From Rosettibacter sp964572725 (lineage in GTDB: Bacteria > Bacteroidota > Ignavibacteria > Ignavibacteriales > Melioribacteraceae), in NCBI GenBank assembly GCA_964572725.1, contig CAZNFW010000001.1, positions 1-64,000 on the forward strand: 64,000 nt of DNA. Direction: 5' to 3'. Shown here one piece after another: positions 54,953-63,332 of this stretch. The notes beneath the pieces are model-generated. The model ran no database searches. It saw only the letters and a list, made by a program, of their open reading frames with translations, and was not told the DNA's origin. A program made the translations under genes and the position numbers. Position 1 is the stretch's first letter. Each line of letters opens with the position of its first letter.

Positions 54953-55969
54953 ATGAAAATTTATTCTAAACAAGAATTGAACAATTTTTTCTTATCGCTT
55001 ACTTATGATGATATAAGTTTAATCCCAACAGAAATATCTCAAGTAAAAACAAGATCAAGCATCAACACAAAGTCAAAATTTCTGGATATGGAATTATCTC
55101 TGCCAATAATTTCAAGTCCTATGGATACTGTAACAGGGATAGAGATGGCAAAGGAATTATCAAATCAAGGATGTCTTGGAATTGTAAATCGCTTTGATTC
55201 ATCATTAAAGGAAATATTTAATAACGGGAAAGTTGTAGAAGGAATTAAGGCTGTATCAATTAGTTTAAATACGGATGAAGAATTAATTGAAAAGATAGCT
55301 GAAAATAATTTAATAATTTGTATTGATACTGCAAATGCTAATAATGCTTTTGTTCTTAAAAAGTGTGAAGAAATTAAATCTAAGTATAATGTCAAAGTGA
55401 TTGTTGGTAATATAGCTTCGGGAATAACTTTGAGAGATATTGCAAATGCAGGAGCAAATGCAGTAAGAATTGGTATAGGAGGCGGAAGTGTATGCACTAC
55501 TTCAATTCAAACGGGAATTGGGATTGGTCAGGTTTCTTCGTTGCTCGATGTTTATTTTGCAAAAGAAGAACAAAAAATCAAAATAGACTTAATTGCAGAT
55601 GGAGGAATAAAAAGTCCCGGTGACATCACAAAAGCATTAGCGTGTGGTGCTGATGCAGTAATGCTTGGTAGAATGCTTGCTGGTACAAAAGAAACACCCG
55701 GTGAGGTTATTAAATATAACGACCAGCTCTGGAAAAAATATCGAGGTTCAGCTTCTTTTGGTGTTAAAATGAAAAACGAATTTATTGAAGGTGAAGAAAC
55801 ATTAATTCCATATAAAGGAACCGTTAAAAATGTTATTAATGCAATTTCAGATGGATTAAGAAGTGCAATGAGTTATTTGAATTGCAACAGCATTGATGAA
55901 TTAAAAAAAATAAATTCTTTTGCAGTGCTCAGCACAAGTTCTTACATAGAAAGATTGCCCAAAAAATAG
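54953..55969 (+). CDS. IMP dehydrogenase/GMP reductase family protein lacking CBS domains
   Basis: A 338-residue TIM-barrel. The N-terminal SLTYDDISLIPTEIS and LPIISSPMDTVTG match IMPDH/GMPR. The catalytic Cys is in GIGGGSVCTTSIQTGIGIGQ, followed by LIADGGIKSPGDITKALACG and AVMLGRMLAGTKETPGE. The two CBS domains typical of IMPDH are absent. Both enzymes use a similar nucleotide site, and the loop GGGSVCTTS differs from the usual GPGS of either, so I do not choose between guaB and guaC. The gene has a good ribosome binding site (AAGGAG) and lies convergent to copA. Confidence 0.85.
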   Translation: MKIYSKQELNNFFLSLTYDDISLIPTEISQVKTRSSINTKSKFLDMELSLPIISSPMDTVTGIEMAKELSNQGCLGIVNRFDSSLKEIFNNGKVVEGIKAVSISLNTDEELIEKIAENNLIICIDTANANNAFVLKKCEEIKSKYNVKVIVGNIASGITLRDIANAGANAVRIGIGGGSVCTTSIQTGIGIGQVSSLLDVYFAKEEQKIKIDLIADGGIKSPGDITKALACGADAVMLGRMLAGTKETPGEVIKYNDQLWKKYRGSASFGVKMKNEFIEGEETLIPYKGTVKNVINAISDGLRSAMSYLNCNSIDELKKINSFAVLSTSSYIERLPKK

Positions 55970-55989
55970 AATTGGATTTAAAACTGAAT

Positions 55990-58209
55990 TCATTTTTTTC
56001 TGAATTTATAATTAATTCTTAACGAATTAGTTACTACTGATACTGAACTTAATGACATTGCAAGAGCTGCAAACATTGGGTTTAATATACCAATTGCTGC
56101 AAGCGGAATTAAAATTATGTTATAAATAAAAGCCCAGAACAAATTTTGTTTTATCGTTTTAATTGTTTTATCTGATAATTCAATTAATTTCACTACATTG
56201 GTTAAGTCGCCTTTTAGCAATGTAATATCTGCAGTTTCAATTGCTATATCAGTTCCGGTTCCAATAGCAATACTTACATCTGCCTGAGCAAGTGCTGGGG
56301 CATCGTTTATTCCATCACCAATCATAGCAACAATATTTTTATTGCTCTGATATTGTTTTATAATATTTGCTTTTTCTTCGGGTAAAACCTCAGCTTTAAA
56401 TTCTTTTACACCTACCTGTTTTGCAGTTACCTCTGCTGTTAATTTATTATCACCTGTTAACATAACCGTGTGAATATTTTTAGCATTAAGTTTTGCTACT
56501 GCTTCAATGGATGTAGGTTTTATTTTATCTTCTATCTGTACGAAACCTTTTAATGTATTATCAATTGCTACACCTACAATTGTCTTACCTTGATTAGATA
56601 ATTCTTCATATATTCTTTCTAACTTATTTAATTTGATGGAATACTCTTTCATTAAATTCATTGTGCCAATTATAACGGGTCTGTTATTCACAATCCCTGC
56701 TATACCAAATCCAGAATGATTGGTAAATACTTCCGGGAAAGAAAAATTTATTTTTAATTCTTTGGCTTTTTCAACAATTGATTTTGCAAGAGGATGCTCT
56801 GATTTAGATTCGAGTGATGCAGCATAAAAGAGCAGTTCATTATCATCAATATCATAAGAAAATATTTTTGAAACCTCTGGTTTACCTTCTGTTATGGTTC
56901 CTGTTTTATCAAATACAATGGTTGTGATTTTATGTGCTAATTCAATTGCTTCGCTGTTTTTAAATAATATTCCATTGGAAGCTCCAATTCCGGTTCCAAC
57001 AATAATTGCAGTTGGAGTAGCAAGACCAAGTGCGCAGGGGCAGGCTACAATTAATACTGCTACGAAATTTATTAATGCATTACTGAATGAATGTTCTGAT
57101 GAAAAGATTAGCCAGCTTATTAATGTTATTAATGCTATCACAATAACAGAAGGTACAAATACTCCAGCTATCTTATCAACCAATTTTTGAATTGGAGGTT
57201 TTGTTGCCTGTGCATTCTGTACAAATTTTATTATTTGTCCCAAAACAGAATTATCACCTGTTTGTGTAACTCTAAAGTTGAAAGTGCCATTAATATTTAT
57301 TGTACCGCCAATAACTTTTGAATCAATAGTTTTTTCAACAGGAATAGTTTCACCTGTAATCATTGATTCATCGACAAAAGATTTTCCATTTATAATAATT
57401 CCATCAGCTGGAATTTTTTCACCAGGTTTTATAACAACTATGTCACCAATCTGTAAATCTGTAATTGGTATTTGAATTTCGTTATTATTTTTTATTACAG
57501 TAGCAAATTTGGGTTTTAATTCAATTAGTTTTTTAATCGCATCGTTAGTTTTTCTCTTGGCTTTGTATTCTAACAATTTCCCCATTAAAATAAGAGTGAT
57601 TATAACTGCTGCAGTATCAAAATAAACATGAGTGCTTTTATTTGACAAAATGAATATCTCAGGAAATAGTGTGACAACGCTGCTATAGATATAAGCTGAA
57701 CCTGTTCCAATGGCAACGAGAGAATTCATGTCTGCTGATAAGTGTTTAAGATTATTAAAAAATGCGTTAAAAAATCTTTTACCCGAGATAAAAATAATTG
57801 GAGTGGTGAGAATTAAAAGTATTTTTTTTATCTGTTCAGAATTTAATGGAATAATTTCATTGAAAAATTTATAATCCATAAACATATTAAGCAAAAAAAC
57901 AGGAACAGTAAGAATTAATGCAAGTGTAAATTCTTTTTTTAATTTTGTGTAATAATCATTTTCTGATAAATCTTCGATAGATTCTTCTTTTTTGGATTCT
58001 TCAATTCTTAAATTATACCCGTATTCCTTTAATGCAGCAGAAATTTTTTCCAGATTTATTTTGCTGTCTTCTGCTTCAAATATTACTCGTTCTGTTGCAA
58101 GGTTGACATTTACATTTTTTATGCCTTCAAAACTGTTTATAATTTTTTCAACTCTGGTAACACAACTTGCGCATGTCATCCCTTCAACAGGTAAATTGAA
58201 TGTTTTCAT
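55990..58209 (-). CDS. copA: Copper-translocating P1B-type ATPase
   Basis: A 739-residue pump. One N-terminal HMA domain has Cys13 and Cys16 in GMTCASC. Membrane helices, TGE-type actuator (ITGETIPVEKT), the metal site CPCALGLATPT, phosphorylation Asp in DKTGTITEG, SEHPLAKSI and the hinge GDGINDAPAL follow. The CPC motif with GMTCASC indicates Cu(I) export. It is the last gene of a minus-strand unit with the regulator and CopZ-like chaperone upstream; the gap to copZ is two bases. Confidence 0.95.
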   Translation of the reverse strand: MKTFNLPVEGMTCASCVTRVEKIINSFEGIKNVNVNLATERVIFEAEDSKINLEKISAALKEYGYNLRIEESKKEESIEDLSENDYYTKLKKEFTLALILTVPVFLLNMFMDYKFFNEIIPLNSEQIKKILLILTTPIIFISGKRFFNAFFNNLKHLSADMNSLVAIGTGSAYIYSSVVTLFPEIFILSNKSTHVYFDTAAVIITLILMGKLLEYKAKRKTNDAIKKLIELKPKFATVIKNNNEIQIPITDLQIGDIVVIKPGEKIPADGIIINGKSFVDESMITGETIPVEKTIDSKVIGGTININGTFNFRVTQTGDNSVLGQIIKFVQNAQATKPPIQKLVDKIAGVFVPSVIVIALITLISWLIFSSEHSFSNALINFVAVLIVACPCALGLATPTAIIVGTGIGASNGILFKNSEAIELAHKITTIVFDKTGTITEGKPEVSKIFSYDIDDNELLFYAASLESKSEHPLAKSIVEKAKELKINFSFPEVFTNHSGFGIAGIVNNRPVIIGTMNLMKEYSIKLNKLERIYEELSNQGKTIVGVAIDNTLKGFVQIEDKIKPTSIEAVAKLNAKNIHTVMLTGDNKLTAEVTAKQVGVKEFKAEVLPEEKANIIKQYQSNKNIVAMIGDGINDAPALAQADVSIAIGTGTDIAIETADITLLKGDLTNVVKLIELSDKTIKTIKQNLFWAFIYNIILIPLAAIGILNPMFAALAMSLSSVSVVTNSLRINYKFRKK

Positions 58210-58211
58210 GG

Positions 58212-58415
58212 CTAATTCTTTCTTACTTTATAACCTGCATTTTCAATTGCTTTTTCAATTTCTTCTTCTTTTACTTTTGATTCATTAAATGTAACTTTTG
58301 CAGAGCCTATGTTTACTTCAAAAGATTCAAGATTTAATCTAGATAATTCTTTTTCAACTGCCATTACACAATGATGGCAGCTCATTCCATCAATTATTAT
58401 TTCTATTGTTTTCAT
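58212..58415 (-). CDS. copZ: CopZ-like copper chaperone
   Basis: A 67-residue single HMA domain with the Cu(I) ligands Cys13 and Cys16 in DGMSCHHC and a C-terminal ENAGYKVRKN. It binds copper in the cytoplasm and hands it to the ATPase encoded two bases downstream. The MSCHHC variant, with a His pair between the cysteines, is common in Bacteroidota CopZ proteins. Confidence 0.9.
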   Translation of the reverse strand: MKTIEIIIDGMSCHHCVMAVEKELSRLNLESFEVNIGSAKVTFNESKVKEEEIEKAIENAGYKVRKN

Positions 58416-58507
58416 TTTGTAACCTCATTTTTAATTTGAAAAATAAGAAATGTTAAAATGGAAAGTTTATATATATTTCAAAAAGATTTATAAAATTTTT
58501 TGATTTA

Positions 58508-59098
58508 TTATTTTGAAATGATTTTATCTAACGGCTTTCTTAAGTTCTTGGTCATTTTTTTGAATTCACTTGCAGAAAGACCTGTCACTTTTTTGAATTG
58601 ATTTGATAAATGTTGAACACTGCTGTATCCTAATTTGAATGAAATTTCACTTAAAGTAAGTTCATCATATTTTAATAATTCTTTTGCTCTTTCAATTTTT
58701 TGTAAGATAATAAATTGCTCAATAGTTATACTTTCTAATGAGGAGAAGAGTGAACTTAAGTAATTGTAATCGAGTCCAACATTTTCTTCTATAAGTTTTG
58801 AAAAATTTTTATTTCTCACCAAAAAGTCTTCGTTATTATAAATTGTAGAAATTATAATGCTTTTTATTTTTTCGACAATTTTTGCTTTTCTGTTTTCAAG
58901 CAATTCGAATCCATTTTCTTTTAGAACTTTTTTGATTTCATTTAACTTATTTTTATCTATATCTGATGTAATTTCAACTTCTCCAAGTGAAATTTTTTTT
59001 ACAACAATTCCTATTTTTTCTAATTCTTCCTTAACAACTTTTATACATCTGTTACAAACCATATTTTTTATATAGAGAATATTCGATTTAGATTTCAT
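58508..59098 (-). CDS. AraC-type regulator fused to an N-terminal HMA-like domain
   Basis: A 196-residue protein. Residues 1-70 have an HMA-like pattern with Cys15 and Cys18 in KNMVCNRCI and a beta-alpha-beta layout; the C-terminal half is an AraC helix-turn-helix pair (ELTLSEISFKLGYSSVQHLS, NQFKKVTGLSASEFKK). It should sense Cu(I) directly through the two cysteines and activate the copZ-copA genes that lie 92 bases downstream. Neither MerR (CueR) nor CsoR copper regulators are present here. Fusions of this type are found in Bacteroidota; the mechanism is less characterised than CueR. Confidence 0.85.
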   Translation of the reverse strand: MKSKSNILYIKNMVCNRCIKVVKEELEKIGIVVKKISLGEVEITSDIDKNKLNEIKKVLKENGFELLENRKAKIVEKIKSIIISTIYNNEDFLVRNKNFSKLIEENVGLDYNYLSSLFSSLESITIEQFIILQKIERAKELLKYDELTLSEISFKLGYSSVQHLSNQFKKVTGLSASEFKKMTKNLRKPLDKIISK

Positions 59099-59178
59099 TT
59101 CTGTTATTGGCTTTCTTTTTTGTATCAGGAGTGTATAAGTTTATATTTTCTTCAGAGTATTTACTTAGAATATCATGA

Positions 59179-59595
59179 TTATTTTTTATCAATGAAAAGT
59201 TTTTTGCTTTTTTCTTCATCATGTTTTTGATTTCTATTTTTCTCATTCTTCAAATTTGCTTTTGTATTATTGTTCAGTATCTCAATCCTTTTGTATTTAT
59301 TATTATTCCCCGAGCTTAAATTGTATTTAATTTCTTTTTTAACAACATTTTTGTTTTGATGTGGATTTTGTTTTGAGTTTTGTAATGAATTATTGTTTAT
59401 AATTTTAGCTGGAGTTGAGTTAATTTTATAATCAGGAGTTTTATTTAATAATTCTTTCCCATTTAAGTTACTTACATCTTTTGCGGTCGATTTTTCAGGT
59501 TCTTTCTTATTGACAAATTTAGAAATAACAATCGTTAAAATTGTCAATATTACCGTTACTTCCAGAACTATGTATATAATTGGTATTAATTCCAT
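59179..59595 (-). CDS. Membrane-anchored Asn/Lys-rich protein, paralogue A
   Basis: A 138-residue protein with one N-terminal membrane helix (IIYIVLEVTVILTILTIVIS) and a short basic stretch, followed by a disordered tail rich in Asn, Lys and Ser. It shares the N-terminal PIIY opening and the internal sequence RIEILNNNT with the neighbouring gene upstream, whose version is RIEIMNTNP. I do not recognise the family. Topology predicts a cytoplasmic tail. It is 80 bases upstream of the copper regulator on the same strand. Confidence 0.55.
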   Translation of the reverse strand: MELIPIIYIVLEVTVILTILTIVISKFVNKKEPEKSTAKDVSNLNGKELLNKTPDYKINSTPAKIINNNSLQNSKQNPHQNKNVVKKEIKYNLSSGNNNKYKRIEILNNNTKANLKNEKNRNQKHDEEKSKKLFIDKK

Positions 59596-59723
59596 AAAGC
59601 AAATAAATAAAAAAATTTCTTTGCTGACAATTTTGTTGAGTAAAAATAATTATATAATTGATAACAGGAAAAATGTAATTAATTGGTGTGAGTCAAAACA
59701 AAAAAACTATTATGATAAACTTT

Positions 59724-60260
59724 TTACCTTACAATTGGCATAACTTTGAGTGCTGCTAATTTTTCATCACTATCTGTATAATAATTCAGTAAATTAATAT
59801 TTGACCTGTCAGATGAATAAATTTTGTCAAACGAATTTTGGTTATCATGTTTATTCGAATTATAATTTCTATTCATTTCTTTTTGAAATTTATCAGGGGC
59901 TTCGTTTTTCCTGAATAAAGGATTAGTATTCATTATTTCAATTCTTGGTTTCAAATTTTTTGTTTTATAGTATGTGTTTTTTTGAGCTCGATTATTTTGA
60001 TAATAAGAATTATTTCTGTATTGATTTTGAAAATTAACAGATTCATTTAGATTTGCTCTTGCAGTGTTAACATTTACTACAGGATTAGGATTGATTATCC
60101 TTTGCGGCATAATTATTTGATTAATTTTATTTTTTTCTTCCTCTATAATTGGGTTTTTTTCGGCTTTTATTTTATATGAGATATAAGAAATTATAATTAC
60201 TATCATCATTAATCCGAAAAAGAGAATTAAACTTGTATATATAATTGGCAATAAGCTCAT
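59724..60260 (-). CDS. Membrane-anchored Asn-rich protein, paralogue B
   Basis: A 178-residue protein with an N-terminal helix (LILFFGLMMIVIIISYISY), KIKAEKNP, then a low-complexity tail rich in Asn, Tyr and Arg. The motif PRIEIMNTNP near residue 106 matches the RIEI-N motif in the adjacent paralogue. The C terminus (YYTDSDEKLAALKVMPIVR) is distinct. The two are tandem duplicates that diverged greatly in the tail. No function is known. Confidence 0.55.
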   Translation of the reverse strand: MSLLPIIYTSLILFFGLMMIVIIISYISYKIKAEKNPIIEEEKNKINQIIMPQRIINPNPVVNVNTARANLNESVNFQNQYRNNSYYQNNRAQKNTYYKTKNLKPRIEIMNTNPLFRKNEAPDKFQKEMNRNYNSNKHDNQNSFDKIYSSDRSNINLLNYYTDSDEKLAALKVMPIVR

Positions 60261-60479
60261 TTTTTACCTCTTTTTTTTAGACTATTGTTCAAAACATATA
60301 CCAGAAAAATTCTTTGTTTTTTTGATAAATTTTAAGATGGGTTAATAAAGAATTCATCTAAAAAAAAGAAATTGTTTAATTGTGAAACAGTTCGAACATC
60401 TTACTGCATTCTTAAATTGGATATAAATTTAAGATTTGATATTTTTTCAAATACGATTTATAATTTAGGGGAAAATGTT

Positions 60480-60782
60480 ATGACAAAAGCAGATATAGTA
60501 GATAGGGTTGCTCTCGGTACTGGACTTACAAAGCTTGAAACCGAAGCAATAATTGAAGGTTTTCTGAATACTATTATAGAAGCGCTTAAAGAAGGTAAAG
60601 GAATTGAAATTAGAGGATTTGGAAGTTACAGAGTAAAAAAGAAAAAAGCCAGATATGCAAGAAATCCAAGAACTGGCGAAACAGTTTTTGTTGAAGAACA
60701 TTATGTGCCTGTTTTTAAGTTTTCTAAGGATTTTAAAGCTGCTGTCGATAATGGCATGAAAGGAAAAAATTCACTTAAATAA
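60480..60782 (+). CDS. HU/IHF family DNA-binding protein
   Basis: A 100-residue histone-like protein: TKADIVDRVALGTGLTKLET at the N terminus, the central IEIRGFGSYRV, and the DNA-intercalating arm KKKARYARNPRTGETVFVEE with the conserved Arg-Asn-Pro. It bends and compacts DNA as a dimer. The start at 60480 is used because the helix begins there and GGGG precedes it by about ten bases; the frame upstream is open to 60372 without a domain. It lies 12 bases before a zinc-ribbon gene. Confidence 0.92.
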   Translation: MTKADIVDRVALGTGLTKLETEAIIEGFLNTIIEALKEGKGIEIRGFGSYRVKKKKARYARNPRTGETVFVEEHYVPVFKFSKDFKAAVDNGMKGKNSLK

Positions 60783-60794
60783 TGAAAGAATAAT

Positions 60795-61520
60795 ATGGGA
60801 AAAAATAATAGATGCACAATTTGTGGTGAACCAGTTGAGCCTGATTATAATTTTTGTCCAAGTTGTGGTGCAAAAATTGGTGAAACCATACAAAAGTCTA
60901 ATCCTGCAACAAAAAAGATAAAACAAAATAATCAAAAAACTGAAGGACAAATTCCAGTAAAAAAAATTTCAACCACAAAAATTATATACATATTAATTTT
61001 TCTTGTTGCAATTGGGGGAATAATAATTTATTCATCAGGAATATTTGATAAACCAAAAAATAATTTCAGAACAGATCAAATGCCTGATGATGAAATTCAT
61101 CGTGGAATTAATTTACAAAGCATTCAACAGATAAATGAACTTGAAGAAGAATTAAAGGCTAATCCAGAAGATAAATCAAAATTGTTAACACTTGCTCATC
61201 TTTTGAATGATTCAGGATTCAAGGAAAGAGCAATTGAGAAATATAAAGAATACTTAAAAACTGATTCAAAAAATTCTGATGTACTTGTAGATATGGCAGT
61301 TTGTTATTATGAATTAGGTAATAATGAAGAAGCAATAAAATTAATGAAAGAAGCATTGAAGTATAATCCAAAACATCAAATTGCACATTTGAATTTAGGA
61401 ATTGTTTATCTGGCAAGTGGAAATCATGACGAAGCAATTTCATGGTGGAAAAAAGCTGTTGAAATAAATCCAAATAATGAAATTGGAAAAAGAGCACAAG
61501 AGTTAATTAAATCACATTAA
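60795..61520 (+). CDS. Zinc-ribbon, membrane-anchored TPR protein
   Basis: A 241-residue protein. An N-terminal zinc ribbon has Cys7, Cys10, Cys21 and Cys24 (CTIC and CPSC). A membrane helix (IIYILIFLVAIGGIIIYSS) follows at about residue 63. The C-terminal half carries three TPR units (KSKLLTLAHLLNDSGFKERA, SDVLVDMAVCYYELGNNEEA, AHLNLGIVYLASGNHDEAIS). TPRs mediate protein contacts, so it is probably a scaffold on the membrane. It is linked to the HU gene upstream. Confidence 0.8.
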   Translation: MGKNNRCTICGEPVEPDYNFCPSCGAKIGETIQKSNPATKKIKQNNQKTEGQIPVKKISTTKIIYILIFLVAIGGIIIYSSGIFDKPKNNFRTDQMPDDEIHRGINLQSIQQINELEEELKANPEDKSKLLTLAHLLNDSGFKERAIEKYKEYLKTDSKNSDVLVDMAVCYYELGNNEEAIKLMKEALKYNPKHQIAHLNLGIVYLASGNHDEAISWWKKAVEINPNNEIGKRAQELIKSH

Positions 61521-61534
61521 AAAAGGAGAGAAAT

Positions 61535-61630
61535 ATGCCCTGCGGAAGAAAAAGAAAACGCCATAAAATGGCAACACATAAGCGCAAAAAAAGACTGCGC
61601 AAGAACAGACACAAAAAGAAATTAAGATAA
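61535..61630 (+). CDS. Tiny basic AURKAIP1/COX24 (mS38)-like protein
   Basis: A 31-residue protein: MPCGRKRKRHK, MATHKRKKRLRKNRHKKKLR. It has the strong Lys/Arg-rich pattern with HKMATHKRKKRLRK typical of the small AURKAIP1/COX24-domain proteins of Bacteroidota, related to mitochondrial ribosomal protein mS38. A strong ribosome binding site (AAAGGAGAG) lies just before ATG 61535. Likely a small-subunit ribosome protein (inference from the family). It sits seven bases before tRNA-Thr. Confidence 0.75.
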   Translation: MPCGRKRKRHKMATHKRKKRLRKNRHKKKLR

Positions 61631-61636
61631 TCTAAA

Positions 61637-61709
61637 GCCATCTTAGCTCAGCTGGTAGAGCAGCGCATTCGTAATGCGCGGGTCGGGGGTTCGAGTCCCC
61701 CAGATGGCT
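61637..61709 (+). tRNA. tRNA-Thr (anticodon CGT)
   Basis: A 73-nt cloverleaf. Acceptor arms are GCCATCT and AGATGGC, the D arm is GCTC-AGCTGGTAGA-GAGC-like, and the anticodon arm is GCGCA-TTCGTAA-TGCGC with CGT, reading ACG. The T arm is GGGGG-TTCGAGT-CCCCC. CCA is not encoded. It follows the mS38-like gene directly. Confidence 0.97.
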
Positions 61710-61881
61710 CAATAATTTTATTGCATACTTATTTTTGCAAAAAAACTTCACAATTTTTATTAACCCATTTCATTATTCATTCCATATAACTGCCTCATCT
61801 ATTTGAATTTTTAATTGTTATGCTTCATTCAATTATCTCTTATGCTTCTTTCTAAAAAGTTAATAATTTTCAAAAAAAATC

Positions 61882-61945
61882 TTGACAATCCCACATAAAA
61901 ACAGTTATTTTGCACCCAAGTGGGAAAAAGTGTTTAATAGTGGTA
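61882..61945 (+). promoter_or_regulatory. Promoter and MraZ operator of the division/cell-wall cluster
   Basis: TTGA (61882-61885), a 19-nt spacer and TTATTTTG (61905-61912) form a near-consensus Bacteroidota promoter. Immediately downstream are three units at exactly ten-base spacing: TGGGA (61921), TGTTT (61931) and TGGTA (61941). MraZ in other bacteria binds TGGGN repeats with ten-base periodicity ahead of its own gene; the first unit is perfect and the others are degenerate. Confidence 0.65.
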
Positions 61946-61964
61946 AATTTCAGGAAAAATTATC

Positions 61965-62414
61965 ATGTTCATGGGGAGTTTCACACATTCAATTGATTCT
62001 AAAGGAAGATTAAGTATTCCATTCAGATTTCGTAAATACATTAATCCTGAAGCTGATGGAACATTCATTATGACACGAGGTTTGTACAGGAATATTGATG
62101 TATATCCATTAGATTTCTGGAAATCTGAAGTTTTGACTCGAATAGACCAGCTTGATGATTATATTCCAGAAGAAGCTACATTTAAAAGAATGCTTTTCGA
62201 ATTATCCGCAGAAGATAAACTTGATTCACAGTCACGTTTATTAATTCCAAAAAATCTTCTTGAATTTGCTGGTATTGAGAAAGAAGTTTTTATTCTTGGA
62301 CAAAATAAAAAATTTGAGCTATGGAATCCTGTTATTTATGAAGAATATAAAAAAGAAATTAATGTTCCTTATGCAGAATACTCAAAAATTATTATGCAGC
62401 AAAAGAAAAAATGA
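61965..62414 (+). CDS. mraZ: Transcriptional regulator MraZ
   Basis: A 149-residue AbrB-fold regulator with two SpoVT-AbrB-like repeats: GSFTHSIDSKGRLSIPFRFR and LSAEDKLDSQSRLLIPKNLL. It is first in the dcw cluster and represses that operon in other bacteria through TGGGN repeats, which are seen upstream. AGGA lies nine bases before ATG 61965. It overlaps rsmH by four bases. Confidence 0.95.
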   Translation: MFMGSFTHSIDSKGRLSIPFRFRKYINPEADGTFIMTRGLYRNIDVYPLDFWKSEVLTRIDQLDDYIPEEATFKRMLFELSAEDKLDSQSRLLIPKNLLEFAGIEKEVFILGQNKKFELWNPVIYEEYKKEINVPYAEYSKIIMQQKKK

Positions 62415-63331
62415 ATTTACATACTCCAGTTCTCCTGAAGGAGAGCATAAATTTATTAATAACAAATAAGGATGGAGTTTATTTTGAAGGTACAGCAGGT
62501 TTTGGTGGACACACAGAAGAGATTCTTAAAAATCTTAATCGCAAAGGTAAATTAATTGCTACTGATAAAGATGAGAAAGCATTCAAGCATTGCAAAGAAA
62601 AATTTCAATCTGATAAAAGATTTTCCATTTATAATACAACATTTTCTAATATCGATATTATTTCAAAGATTGAGTTCATTGATAAGTTTGACGGCATCTT
62701 TGTAGATCTTGGGGTTTCTTCTTATCAGCTCGATTTTATTGAAGCGGGCTTTACATTCAGAGAAGATTCACCCCTTGATCTAAGGATGAATAAAAGTGAA
62801 GGAATTACTGCTGCTGATGTTCTTAATAATTTATCCGAGAAAGAAATTGCTGAGATTCTGTTCAAGTATGGAGAAGAAAAAAAATCAAGACTTATAGCCA
62901 GAAGAATTGTTGAAGCAAGAACAAAAAAAAAGTTTGAAACAACTTTTCAACTGAAAGAAATTATTGAAAAACTTGTACCGCCGAATTATTTGCTTAAGTC
63001 GTTGTCGAGGGTTTTTCAAGCATTGCGTATTTATGTAAACAATGAATTAGATGAACTAAAATTATTCTTAGATAAATCAGTAAATCTGCTAAATAAAAAT
63101 GGCAGGATAGTGGTGCTAACTTATCATTCGCTGGAAGACAGAATTGTAAAAGAAAAATTTAAGTATGAAACTCTTAAGTGTGTATGTCCTGTAGGAACAC
63201 CTGTTTGTATTTGCGGTAAAGAGCAGCGACTGAAATTGGTGAATTCAAAACCAATTGTTCCTTCTGAAGATGAAATAAAAAATAATAAAAGAGCAAGAAG
63301 TGCAAAACTAAGAGCAGCAGAAAGAATTTGA
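62411..63331 (+). CDS. rsmH: 16S rRNA (cytosine(1402)-N(4))-methyltransferase
   Basis: A 306-residue SAM-dependent methyltransferase. N-terminal LHTPVLLKESI, SAM site FEGTAGFGGHTEEIL, the DGIFVDLGVSSYQLD motif, RLNxxLD-type SPLDLRMNKS, and FQALRIYVNNELDELK are all present, ending in KNNKRARSAKLRAAER. A C-terminal Cys cluster (CVCPVGTPVCICGK) is retained. It N4-methylates C1402 of 16S rRNA. Position between mraZ and ftsL is canonical. Confidence 0.96.
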   Translation: MNLHTPVLLKESINLLITNKDGVYFEGTAGFGGHTEEILKNLNRKGKLIATDKDEKAFKHCKEKFQSDKRFSIYNTTFSNIDIISKIEFIDKFDGIFVDLGVSSYQLDFIEAGFTFREDSPLDLRMNKSEGITAADVLNNLSEKEIAEILFKYGEEKKSRLIARRIVEARTKKKFETTFQLKEIIEKLVPPNYLLKSLSRVFQALRIYVNNELDELKLFLDKSVNLLNKNGRIVVLTYHSLEDRIVKEKFKYETLKCVCPVGTPVCICGKEQRLKLVNSKPIVPSEDEIKNNKRARSAKLRAAERI

Positions 63332-63332
63332 T

